Shown here: piece by piece, positions 26,402 to 34,736 of the stretch
Numbering within the stretch: the first letter of the stretch is position 1
Layout of the letters: every line of letters begins with the position of its first letter
Assembly: GCA_039805905.1 (NCBI GenBank)
Contig: JBDIVM010000004.1
Location: forward strand, 124,001-188,000
DNA: 64,000 nt
From: Thermohalobaculum sp039805905
GTDB taxonomy: Bacteria > Pseudomonadota > Alphaproteobacteria > Rhodobacterales > Rhodobacteraceae
Direction of reading: 5' to 3'
Position numbers and translations under genes: made by a program
The notes under the pieces: generated by a model
What the model was told of the DNA's origin: nothing
Seen by the model: the letters and a program-made list of their open reading frames with translations, nothing else
The model's database searches: none

Positions 26402-27340
26402 TCATCCCGCCGGCGTGGGGCCGGCATCGGCTCCGGCGCGCGCCCCGGACCAGATCGCCAGCCCGCCCGCGGCCACGATCAGCGCCATGCCCAGCGCCAT
26501 GCGGGGGCCGACCGTGTCGCCCCACAACAGCCAGGCGAAGAGCGGTGCCCAGAACAGGAAGCTGAAGTCGAAGAGGCCCATGATGCTGGCCTGTCCCATC
26601 CGGTAGCCCTGCGCCATGCACGCCGTCGAGGTGATTCCCGAGATCCCGATCAGGAACACCGCCCCGGCGGTCGCCCACGCGATCGGCTGCCAGGGCATGG
26701 TGGCGAAGCCGGTCCCCGGCACGCCCTCGAGCAGTACGCCCAGCCAGGGCACCAGCACCTGCCCCGCGATACCTGCCGCCGCCAGCGCGGCGAACTGCCA
26801 GACGGCAAGGCAGATTGCGGTGTCCGTGCCGCAATAGCGGCGTGTCCAGATCACGTTCAGCGCCCAGGCCACGCCGCCGCCGACCGCGACCAGCGACATC
26901 GGCCGTACCGGCTCGGCGCCGAGCCCGAGGACGAGGCAGACGCCGACGAAACCGAGTGCCACACCGGCGACGCGGCGCGGCCCGATCCGCTCGCGGAAGA
27001 TCAGCGCCGAGAGCACCACGACCCAGATCGGAGAGGTGAAGAACCCCGCGGCCGTCTGGGCGATTCCGACTGCGGGCAGGGCTGCAAAATACAGGAACAG
27101 CGCCAGCGTGCCGAACAGGCTTCGGACCGCCACCGGCCCGGGGTTGCGTGGCCGGAGGCTGCGTCCCTGGCCGGTCAGCGCGGCGAACGCCGCCGCCACC
27201 GGCAGCACCATCGCCGAGCGCAGGGCATGGAACTGGAACAGGCCGAGCTCGCCGGCAATCCGGCCGACGAAATTGTCCGACATTGCAATCATCGCTGTGC
27301 CGCTGACGATCCAGAGCGCGCCGATGGTGGTGGGGTTCAT
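26402..27340 (-). CDS. EamA/DMT-family permease 2
   Basis: 312 residues, ten predicted membrane helices in two EamA repeats. It shares layout and several motifs with the neighbour at 25325: FQFHALRSAMVLPVAAAF versus WQFQAVRAALMLPVAF, AQTAAGFFTSPIWVVVLSALIFRERIG, and MAQGYRMGQASIMGLFDFSFLFWAPL. The two are probably an old tandem duplication. The start at 27340 (MNPTTIG) leads straight into the first helix. Substrate unknown. It is divergent from the acyl-CoA synthetase at 27540. Confidence 0.85.
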   Translation of the reverse strand: MNPTTIGALWIVSGTAMIAMSDNFVGRIAGELGLFQFHALRSAMVLPVAAAFAALTGQGRSLRPRNPGPVAVRSLFGTLALFLYFAALPAVGIAQTAAGFFTSPIWVVVLSALIFRERIGPRRVAGVALGFVGVCLVLGLGAEPVRPMSLVAVGGGVAWALNVIWTRRYCGTDTAICLAVWQFAALAAAGIAGQVLVPWLGVLLEGVPGTGFATMPWQPIAWATAGAVFLIGISGITSTACMAQGYRMGQASIMGLFDFSFLFWAPLFAWLLWGDTVGPRMALGMALIVAAGGLAIWSGARAGADAGPTPAG

Positions 27341-27539
27341 CCGCCGCAGGTCCCGAGGAGTCGCGGCCGCCCGCCGCCTGGGCAAATTGGCTGGGCCGGG
27401 GGTTGAGCACAAGGGAGCACGCACCGCAGCGCGCGCCCGCCCGTTGTCCGCTGGTGCCCGGCGAGCGCAGACTTCACACGCTGAATTCCGCTGATAGATT
27501 GCGCCTGCAGGGACGCGCACCGAACAGGGAGAAGCGCAG

Positions 27540-29180
27540 ATGCTGGGCCTGATGCAGGACTGGCCGCTCAGGGTAACGTCGATCATTGACCATGCCGCGA
27601 AATACCATGCCGGGCGGCCGGTGACCGGGCGATCGGTCGAGGGGCCGATCGTGCGCTCGACCTGGGGCGAGATTCGCGGGCGGGCATTGAGACTGGCGCA
27701 GGCGTTGCGGCGGCTGGGAGTGAAGCCGGGCGATGTGGTGGGCTGCATGGCCTGGAACACGGTCCGTCACATGGAAGTCTGGTATGGCGTGCCGGGGGCC
27801 GGGGCGGTGCTGCATTCGCTGAACCCGCGGCTCGCGCGCGAACAGCTGCTCTACATCATCAACCATGCCGAGGACCGCTGGATCTTCTGCGACATGGATC
27901 TGGTGCCGGTCCTCGATGGGCTGGCGGGCGGGCTGCCGGGGGTCAAGGGCTATGTGGTGATGACCGACCGCGCGCACATGCCCGCGACCGGCCTGCCGAA
28001 CGTGCATTGCTACGAGGAGATCGTCGAGGTCGAGACGGAGGATGCCGGCTGGGCGCCGGGCGACGAGCGCGCCGCCTGCGGCATCTGCTATACCTCGGGC
28101 ACCACGGGCGACCCGAAGGGGGTGGTCTACTCGCACCGCTCGAACGTGCTCCACGCCATGGTCTTCGCGCAGACCGACATGCTCGGACTCTCCTGCAACG
28201 ACACGCTGATGCCCGTCGTGCCACTGTTCCACGCGAATGGCTGGTCGACCGGCTTCTCGGCGCCGCTGGCGGGCTGCAGCATGGTGCTGCCGGGGCGCCA
28301 GCTCGACCCGGCGAGCCTCTTCGAGATGCTGGGCCACGGGGTGACGATCACGGCCGCGGTGCCGACGGTATGGCTGATGCTCTTGACCCACCTGCGCGAG
28401 CACGGGTTGAAGCTGCCCGACCTCGACCGGGTGGTGATCGGCGGCTCGTCCTGCCCGAAGGCGGTGATCGAGGCGTTCCAGGACGAGTTCGGGGTGCGCG
28501 TGATCCACGCCTGGGGCATGACGGAGACCTCGCCCTTGGGTACGCTCTGCTCGTTCAAGCCCGAGGTGATGGCGAATGATGCAGCCGGGCGGATGGAGAC
28601 CCAGCTGACGGTCGGCCATCCGCCCTTTACGGTCGACATCGCGATCCGTGACGAGGACGGCACCATGCTGCCGTGGGACGGTCGCACCCAGGGCCGGCTG
28701 CTGATCCGGGGACCCGGTGTCGTGCGGCGCTACCTCAAGCACGAAACGGACGCGATCGATGGCGAGAACTGGTTCGACACCGGCGATGCTGCCACCATCG
28801 ATTCGTTCGGCTATGTGCGGATCACCGACCGCTTCAAGGATGTGATCAAGTCGGGCGGCGAGTGGATCAGCTCGATCGAGATGGAGAACTACGCGCTGGG
28901 TCACCCGGACGTCGCCGAGGCCGCAGCCGTTGGTGTCCCTCACCCGAAATGGGACGAGCGGCCGGTGCTGGTGGTCGTTGCGCGCAAGGGCAAGCACCCG
29001 CCTGCCGAGCAGATCATCGACCGTCTGCGCCCGCATTTCGCCGATTGGCAGCTTCCGGACGACGTTATCTATGTCGACGAGATCCCGCACACGGCCACCG
29101 GCAAGATCTCGAAGCTGAAGGTCAGGCAGATGCTGGATGGACTCGGTTACAGACTGCCCGACCAGCGCGGCGCTTGCTGA
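27540..29180 (+). CDS. Acyl-CoA synthetase (AMP-forming; medium/long-chain or DmdB-like)
   Basis: 546 residues of the ANL superfamily. The P-loop-like A3 motif is YTSGTTGDPKGVVYSH (about 191-206), with A5 WGMTETSPLG, the hinge DTGDAATIDSFGYVRITDRFKDVIKSGGEWIS and the adenylation lysine in TATGKISKLKVRQ near the C-terminus. The N-terminus (MLGLMQDWPLRVTSIIDHAAKYH) and overall pattern resemble roseobacter fatty-acyl-CoA and 3-methylmercaptopropionyl-CoA ligases (DmdB). Which acid it activates cannot be decided. GGGAGAA before the start supports it. Likely role: feeding acyl-CoA to beta-oxidation. Confidence 0.88.
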   Translation: MLGLMQDWPLRVTSIIDHAAKYHAGRPVTGRSVEGPIVRSTWGEIRGRALRLAQALRRLGVKPGDVVGCMAWNTVRHMEVWYGVPGAGAVLHSLNPRLAREQLLYIINHAEDRWIFCDMDLVPVLDGLAGGLPGVKGYVVMTDRAHMPATGLPNVHCYEEIVEVETEDAGWAPGDERAACGICYTSGTTGDPKGVVYSHRSNVLHAMVFAQTDMLGLSCNDTLMPVVPLFHANGWSTGFSAPLAGCSMVLPGRQLDPASLFEMLGHGVTITAAVPTVWLMLLTHLREHGLKLPDLDRVVIGGSSCPKAVIEAFQDEFGVRVIHAWGMTETSPLGTLCSFKPEVMANDAAGRMETQLTVGHPPFTVDIAIRDEDGTMLPWDGRTQGRLLIRGPGVVRRYLKHETDAIDGENWFDTGDAATIDSFGYVRITDRFKDVIKSGGEWISSIEMENYALGHPDVAEAAAVGVPHPKWDERPVLVVVARKGKHPPAEQIIDRLRPHFADWQLPDDVIYVDEIPHTATGKISKLKVRQMLDGLGYRLPDQRGAC

Positions 29181-29244
29181 TGCCAGCAGACAGAATGGGC
29201 CGCGCCGCCCGAAGCGGTACGGCCCTTCGCAGCAGATCGCTCGA

Positions 29245-29349
29245 TCAACCCGCGCGGTAGATCATCACGCCGAGCCCGATCGCGAATGCCAGCAGCGCGA
29301 TCATGGGCTCGGAGGGGTTATGGATCGCGGCGTACAAGGATTCAAGCAT
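29245..29349 (-). CDS. 34-residue single-span membrane microprotein
   Basis: A short reading frame of 34 codons with an excellent RBS (GGAGGT, four bases before the ATG). The peptide is MLESLYAAIHNPSEP followed by a hydrophobic helix MIALLAFAIGLGVMIYRAG that ends the protein. The Shine-Dalgarno site, the proper membrane segment and the compact design argue for a real gene; many alphaproteobacteria carry similar unannotated small membrane proteins. Function unknown. It sits between the acyl-CoA synthetase end (convergent) and a 227-base gap. Confidence 0.6.
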   Translation of the reverse strand: MLESLYAAIHNPSEPMIALLAFAIGLGVMIYRAG

Positions 29350-29576
29350 CAGGACCTCCGCATGATTGCACCAGCCGCCCCTCCATCAACCTAAAGTTGA
29401 ACCAAGAATTTGTCAAATTGTTGGCAGGGCACGAGAATTTGCTTGCAAACCGCAACCGGACGACTCCCGGCCGTTCTGGCGGCCGGCCGCCAATCGCAGT
29501 GACAGGGCGGCGGGCAGGCAACCCCGCCCGCCAACGCCGCCCCCCAACCCTGCCTGTGGCGCGGGCCGCGATGCGG

Positions 29577-30038
29577 TCAGCGCGCGAGTTCGTAGACGAA
29601 ATCGTAGGCGCTACCCTTGGCGTCGCGGGCGTGCAGCTTCATCTGGCCCCGAGCATTGGCGTAGGCGCCGGTGCCGCCGGTCACCGCCAGCACCGAGTCG
29701 CCCGCGTCCAGGAACGGCCCGGCGACGGTGATCTGGCCATCGGCCAGCGTCAGCGTCCAGAAGCATTCCCAGGCCGTGCCCGGGACCGTGCGCACGCACC
29801 AGCCGTTGTCGGTGCCGACGAGCGTGGTGTCGGTCTGGTCGTACATTTCGTTCGCGAAGGTCAGGATGTCGCCGGCGCTGTCGCCGGCGGCACCCGTGTC
29901 GGTGACCGCATCCGTGGTGGCGCGCTCGATCAGCGCCAGCGTCAGCGATTCTGCCGCGGCGGGCGCGGCGAGCAAGATCGAAGCCGTCCCCGCGGCGGCA
30001 AGCAGCGCGGGAAGCCCCGCCTTCCTGATTGTGTCCAT
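29577..30038 (-). CDS. Exported allene-oxide-cyclase/dirigent-like barrel protein
   Basis: 153 residues: a signal peptide ending near APAAAES (about residue 30), then a beta-rich domain. The segment TFANEMYDQTDTTLVGTDNG, a cysteine pair (GWCVRTV and WECFWT) and the C-terminal VTGGTGAYANARGQMKLHARD closely follow the pattern of the allene oxide cyclase-like/dirigent barrel fold, where TGGTGxYxxARG is conserved. Bacterial members are secreted and of unknown role. It is followed upstream by the HAD gene end at 30133 and starts after an intergenic gap of 94 bases. Confidence 0.72.
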   Translation of the reverse strand: MDTIRKAGLPALLAAAGTASILLAAPAAAESLTLALIERATTDAVTDTGAAGDSAGDILTFANEMYDQTDTTLVGTDNGWCVRTVPGTAWECFWTLTLADGQITVAGPFLDAGDSVLAVTGGTGAYANARGQMKLHARDAKGSAYDFVYELAR

Positions 30039-30132
30039 CCTTGTGTTCCCCGCTGCCCCTCCCCCAATGGGAGCGGCGGCGGACCGATCATAGCTCCGCG
30101 CCCGGCGGCGCGGAAGCCGGATCGCGTGCGCG

Positions 30133-30870
30133 TCATCGCGCGGCGGCCTCGACCGCGCGGGCCATCGCCGCCATGGTCGGAAACCGGAAGTCGACCGCGG
30201 GACGCTCCGGCACCTCGGCCGTCGCGCCCCAGGAGCCGCCAGCGGCGAGGCCCTGCCGGTCGATCCAGGCATTGGCCAGTCCGAACGCGCGGGCCGGGAC
30301 GTGATCGTGAAACAGGCTCTGGGCGGTGTGCAGGATCTCGCCCTTGCCAATGCCGTGATCGGCGGAAAGACGGTCGAGCAGGAACTGGAAATTTTGCCGG
30401 TCCGGCTTGTAGGAGCCGATATCCTCGGCAGTATAGATCACGTCGAAGCTGACGCCGAGTTTCCGGTTCGAGGCGGCGAAACCGGCGCGGTTCACGTTCG
30501 AGAGGATGACCAGACGGAAGCGTTGCTTGAGCTGCCGCAAGGCGTCGGCCGTGTCCGGGAAGGCGGGCCAGTGCGGAATTGAGGCTCCGAACTCCGCATC
30601 GAGCGCTGGCGTCGTGGCCAGGTCGAAGTGCCCGGCCAGGCGGCGATGCACGCGGGACAGGATTTCCGGATAGAGCATCCCGGGCGTCTCCGCCTGCTGG
30701 GCGCATTCGATCGGTGCGAAGGCAGCCAGCGCCACATCGCGGGTGATGTCGGTACGCCCGCTGGTGCCGATCAGGGGCTGCAAGGCGTCCCAGATGCCGC
30801 ATTCCCAGTCGATGAGCGTACCGTAGCAGTCGAAGGTCAGTGTGGTGAAGTCGGTCAGGTGTCTGGACAT
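30133..30870 (-). CDS. Haloacid dehalogenase type II (HAD superfamily)
   Basis: 245 residues. HAD motif I TFDCYGTLIDWE (residues 11-22, nucleophile in DCYGT), motif II VILSNVNRAGF, and motif III region YKPDRQNFQFLL with later VARAFGLANAWIDRQG. The layout and cap match L-2-haloacid dehalogenases, which hydrolyse 2-halo carboxylic acids; many relatives have other phosphatase-like substrates. The start at 30870 (MSRHLTDFTTL) fits the family. No obvious operon partner; the exported barrel gene follows after 94 bases. Confidence 0.83.
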   Translation of the reverse strand: MSRHLTDFTTLTFDCYGTLIDWECGIWDALQPLIGTSGRTDITRDVALAAFAPIECAQQAETPGMLYPEILSRVHRRLAGHFDLATTPALDAEFGASIPHWPAFPDTADALRQLKQRFRLVILSNVNRAGFAASNRKLGVSFDVIYTAEDIGSYKPDRQNFQFLLDRLSADHGIGKGEILHTAQSLFHDHVPARAFGLANAWIDRQGLAAGGSWGATAEVPERPAVDFRFPTMAAMARAVEAAAR

Positions 30871-31177
30871 GGCGGTAGTCTCCGATTCCCCGAGCGGCCG
30901 CCTTCTCGCATGGTTTCGCGCGGATGTCTCGCCCCGGCTCGATAATCTTGCCGGGATGCCTTCGGCCGAGGTTGCGGTCGCCGGCGTCATTCTGCTCACC
31001 AGGGCCGCCCTCAAAATGCCCGCAATCGGAGATAGCATAGTTGCATTCCCGTCTGCAGGAACGAGGCCGCACGGCTGTTCGGCGCCCGGGGGGTCATTCA
31101 CAGTTTCCGTGACTTTGTAAGGATTTTCGGACATATTTCTGAGCCATTGAGCGAGCGGGAAGACAGGGTGTAGGCAG
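30871..31177. other. Intergenic region between the HAD gene and the DUF898 gene
   Basis: A divergent promoter region. No gene, repeat or clear promoter was recognised. The last 90 bases before 31178 are less GC-rich and end in AGGGTGTAGGCAG before the ATG. Confidence 0.5.
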
Positions 31178-32539
31178 ATGACAGACGTGACCGGCGGGCC
31201 GAGCACCCCGAAGCCGTGGGACCTTGAGCAGTACCGGGGCGTCACGCCGATCTCCCAGCGGCGCAAGCAGTGGGAGGACGAGGCCGAGATCGTCCTGAGT
31301 TCCGCACATCGCCCGGTCGGCACGGTATCGCCGAGCTACGCAATCGACGGTCCGTCGCTGTTCTGGCTTGCGATCCGTACCGGCGTGCTGACGGTTCTGA
31401 CTGCCGGCTTCTACCGCTTCTGGATGTCCGCCGCCATGCGCCGGCATTACTGGAAAGCCATCCGCATCCAGGGCGATCCGCTGGAATACACCGGGACCGG
31501 GCTCGAGAAGCTGATGGGGTTCCTGTTCGCCATCATCATCCTCGCCGTCTATCTCGGCATCGTGAACCTGCTGCTGACCTATGTCGGCATGAGCTACTTC
31601 AGCGGCGATCCGCTGGCGCTGCAGGCGTCGATCGTCGCGGCGGTGCCGCTGTTCTTCTTCGCCACCTACCGGGCACGGCGCTACGTCATGGCGCGCACCC
31701 GCTGGCGGGGGATCCGGTTCGGAATGGAGAACGGTGCGATCGGCTACACGCTGCTGGCGCTCTGGTACTGGTTCCTGACCGTGGCGACTCTCGGCCTTCT
31801 CTATCCCTACCAGCAGTTCAGGCTCACGAAGTACATCATCGACCGCACCTGGTACGGCGATCTGAAGTTTCAGCAGAACGGATCCTGGGCGGGGCTCTTC
31901 GCCTACTGGGTATGGATCTACATCGTGGTCGGACTGATGGCGCTGGCAGCGTGGGGCGCCGCTGCGGATCAGGGCAATCCGACGACGATGCTGATTTCAT
32001 GGGTGATCGTCCTGTTCGGCTATTTCGCGCTCATGATCATGATCGTGCGCTATGAGATTGTCGTCTTCCGGTACATGTGGAGTACCCGCAGCCTCGGTGA
32101 AGCGACGTTCAAGAGCATCATCGAACCCGGGAAGATCATTGGAATCTACGTACTGGGAAGCCTGATGGTGGGTGTCTGCACCGTTATCGCAATGATCGTT
32201 GCGTCTCTGGCGATCGGCATCGCGGTCGCAGTGATGTTGGGGATCAGCGGATCGGACCTGTTGAATCCGGCCACGATCGAGTCGCTTCTCCAAGGCGGCC
32301 TTGCAGCTTCGTGGCCGGTTGTCGCGGGGACGGTTGCAGTGTACCTCGTCACATTCATCTTTGCCTTCGCCTTCACCCAAATATTCATCACCCGCCCGGT
32401 GCTGGAGCGAAAGGCTGAAACGATGGTGATCACGAATGTCGGTACGTTGTCCCGGGCGCGCCAGCGTGCCCACGACATGGCGGCCGAGGCGGGTGGCTTC
32501 GCCGATGCACTGGGCGTCGACGTCGGCGCCGGAATCTGA
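31178..32539 (+). CDS. DUF898 (YjgN family) membrane protein
   Basis: 453 residues, with a soluble N-terminus of about 60 residues and then six or more hydrophobic helices. The DUF898 hallmark repeats appear twice: LTAGFYRFWMSAAMRRHYWKAI (about 70-91) and LGLLYPYQQFRLTKYIIDRTWYG, followed by EYTGTGLEK/LKFQQNGSW segments. Family members are polytopic inner-membrane proteins of unknown function. The M48 metalloprotease gene starts 33 bases downstream; this pairing is recurrent in proteobacteria and suggests that the two proteins work together at the membrane. Confidence 0.87.
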   Translation: MTDVTGGPSTPKPWDLEQYRGVTPISQRRKQWEDEAEIVLSSAHRPVGTVSPSYAIDGPSLFWLAIRTGVLTVLTAGFYRFWMSAAMRRHYWKAIRIQGDPLEYTGTGLEKLMGFLFAIIILAVYLGIVNLLLTYVGMSYFSGDPLALQASIVAAVPLFFFATYRARRYVMARTRWRGIRFGMENGAIGYTLLALWYWFLTVATLGLLYPYQQFRLTKYIIDRTWYGDLKFQQNGSWAGLFAYWVWIYIVVGLMALAAWGAAADQGNPTTMLISWVIVLFGYFALMIMIVRYEIVVFRYMWSTRSLGEATFKSIIEPGKIIGIYVLGSLMVGVCTVIAMIVASLAIGIAVAVMLGISGSDLLNPATIESLLQGGLAASWPVVAGTVAVYLVTFIFAFAFTQIFITRPVLERKAETMVITNVGTLSRARQRAHDMAAEAGGFADALGVDVGAGI

Positions 32540-32572
32540 CCGCGACCACCGGCAAAGGGCAGTGAAGTCCAG

Positions 32573-33739
32573 ATGACCGCGCTCGCGAAGTATGCGAAGC
32601 TTGAGGCGACGGCACGCTACTTCGACGGCGAGTCGGCGGTCCCGCGCGACGTTGTCGTGAGTTTCGGTGAACGCTCGCTCGTCATCATGGCCTTGAACGA
32701 CGTGGCCCTAGCGCACTGGCCGCTGGCGAGCCTGCGGGCGGTCGGGGCCCGCGGTGATTCCTCCGTACAGCTGGTGCCGAGCGCAGACAGCGACGAGCGG
32801 CTGGTGCTGAGCGACCCGGAAATGCTGGCGGCAATCCGGCAGGTTTGTCCCGGGCTCTATCGACGGGCGGTGAACCGCCGCCAGGTGCGCAGCGCGATCT
32901 TCTGGGCCGGGGCGGCGATCGGGTCGGTGCTGGCGATCGTGTTCGTGCTGGTGCCGGCGCTGGCGGGTCAGCTGGCCCGGATGATCCCGCCCGAGCGCGA
33001 GCAGCAACTCGGAGACTCGGTTGTCGAGCAGATCCGGACAGTATTCGGGTGGATGGGCGGCGAGACGCCTCAGTTGTGTGACAGCGACAGCGGCATCGCC
33101 GCGCTGGAACGCATGTCGGACCGGCTGACCGGCGGCCTGGATCTCCCCTATCCGCTCCGCCTCGGGGTGATCGATATCGGCATGATAAACGCCGTGGCGG
33201 TTCCCGGCGGGCGGATCCTGATATTTCGCGGCCTGCTCGAAGCGGCGGAGAGCCCCGAGGAGGTGGCCGGGGTGCTGGCGCATGAGATCGGCCATGTCGC
33301 CCATCGCGATCCGACCCGCGAGGCTCTCCGCGCCGCCGGCACAACGGGTGTCCTGGGCCTCTTGATCGGCGACGTGACAGGCGCCGGGATCGCGGTGATC
33401 GTGTCGGAAGCGGTGCTGAACGCGAGCTATCAGCGCGAGGCCGAGGCGAATGCGGACACGGTTGCCTATGAGCTGCTGGCGCAGGCGGGGCTACCGACCA
33501 GGCCCTTCGCCGGCTTCTTCGAGAGGATGCGGAAGAAGTATGGTGACAGCGAAGGCTTCCTGAAGATGATCTCGAGTCATCCCGGCCTGGCCGAGCGGGC
33601 AAAGCGCGCCGCGGCCGCGGACCGGATCGGAGACGGTCCCTATGACCCGGTCCTGGACGATCGCGACTGGATCGCGCTCAAGGGAATCTGCCAGGGCGGG
33701 ATGCCCGGTGTCCGGAAGGGCGGGCGGTTGCAGAATTAG
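32573..33739 (+). CDS. M48 family membrane metallopeptidase
   Basis: 388 residues. The zinc motif HEIGHVAHRD has its histidines at 237 and 241; the third ligand glutamate is in YQREAEANADTVAYELL. An N-terminal soluble domain (about 1-95) precedes a membrane helix (AIFWAGAAIGSVLAIVFVLVPAL), and the protease domain starts around MSDRLTGGL with PGGRILIFRGLLE. M48 relatives (HtpX, BepA/LoiP) degrade or mature membrane and envelope proteins. The DUF898 gene lies 33 bases upstream in the same direction. Confidence 0.88.
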   Translation: MTALAKYAKLEATARYFDGESAVPRDVVVSFGERSLVIMALNDVALAHWPLASLRAVGARGDSSVQLVPSADSDERLVLSDPEMLAAIRQVCPGLYRRAVNRRQVRSAIFWAGAAIGSVLAIVFVLVPALAGQLARMIPPEREQQLGDSVVEQIRTVFGWMGGETPQLCDSDSGIAALERMSDRLTGGLDLPYPLRLGVIDIGMINAVAVPGGRILIFRGLLEAAESPEEVAGVLAHEIGHVAHRDPTREALRAAGTTGVLGLLIGDVTGAGIAVIVSEAVLNASYQREAEANADTVAYELLAQAGLPTRPFAGFFERMRKKYGDSEGFLKMISSHPGLAERAKRAAAADRIGDGPYDPVLDDRDWIALKGICQGGMPGVRKGGRLQN

Positions 33740-33757
33740 CCGCTTCGGGCCCGATAT

Positions 33758-34687
33758 CTAGACCAGCTCGTACATCGCTGTGGCTGACAGCTGCCCATGT
33801 GGCCGGACCCGGCCTTCATCGGCGAGTCCGATCAGGGTCGCGAGCACGTTCCGGCGTGCCGCGGGCAGCAGTGAAGGGTCGAGTTCCAAGTAGATCCGGC
33901 GGGCAAGGTCTCCGGCATCTGCCGGTCCGGCGACCAGTGCGGCCAGGATTTGTCCGACCCGCTCCTCCCGGTGCGCGATTTGCCAGGCGAGCATGGCGGC
34001 CGGATCGGTCACCGGATGGCCGTGGCCAGGCAGATAGATCCGGTCGCTCCCGCGCAGCTGCAGCCGCCGAAGCGTCGCCATGAACGCGGCCATGTCGCCC
34101 TCTGGCGGCGAGACGAGTGTCGTTGCCCATCCCATGACGGTGTCGCCGGTGAAGACGACGCCGGTGCCCTCGAGCACCAGGCTGATGTGGTTCGAGAGGT
34201 GACCCGGGGTGTGGAGTGCCGTCAGCGCCCAGCCGGCGCCGCCAACCGTATCGCCCTCGGCCATGGTGTGATCCGGCCGGAAGCCCGCATCCGCGCCTTC
34301 GCCGCCGCCGAGATCGACACCGTCGCGCTTCAGGCGCCGCATTGTCGCGGAGAGGCCGGCCCCATGTGGTCCGAAACCGTGTATCGGGGCCCCCGTCGCC
34401 TCAGCCACTGCGCGGGCACCCGGGCTATGGTCCCCATGGGTGTGGGTAACCAGGATATGGGCGATCCGCTCGCCCGGTGCGAGCGCGGCGGCGATCGCGG
34501 CAAGATGATTGCGGTCCGCCGGGCCGGGATCGATCAGGGCGACGTCGCCTTCGCCGACCAGGTAGGTGCGGGTGCCGGTGAAGGTCATCCGCGACGGGTT
34601 GCGGCAGGTGACACGGCGGATTCCGGGGGCCACCGTTTCGGCGATCCCGTAGCTGACCTCAGGGCGCCGGTCGAACGGATCCGTCAC
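33758..34687 (-). CDS. MBL-fold metallo-hydrolase (LACTB2-like)
   Basis: 309 residues. The metal motif THTHGDHSPG gives His82, His84, Asp86 and His87; further ligands are in LHTPGHLSNHISL, GDTVMGWA and YLPGHGHPV. A helical C-terminal part with a winged-helix look (RRNVLATLIGLADEGRVRPHG) is typical of the LACTB2-like branch, whose human relative is an RNA endonuclease; bacterial members are often of unknown substrate. It converges with the M48 gene (18-base gap) and diverges from the kinase at 34737. Confidence 0.86.
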   Translation of the reverse strand: MTDPFDRRPEVSYGIAETVAPGIRRVTCRNPSRMTFTGTRTYLVGEGDVALIDPGPADRNHLAAIAAALAPGERIAHILVTHTHGDHSPGARAVAEATGAPIHGFGPHGAGLSATMRRLKRDGVDLGGGEGADAGFRPDHTMAEGDTVGGAGWALTALHTPGHLSNHISLVLEGTGVVFTGDTVMGWATTLVSPPEGDMAAFMATLRRLQLRGSDRIYLPGHGHPVTDPAAMLAWQIAHREERVGQILAALVAGPADAGDLARRIYLELDPSLLPAARRNVLATLIGLADEGRVRPHGQLSATAMYELV

Positions 34688-34736
34688 CTTGCCGAGCCTC
34701 CTTGCGCGGGCTTCGCCCGCTCAATAGCTTTCCTAC

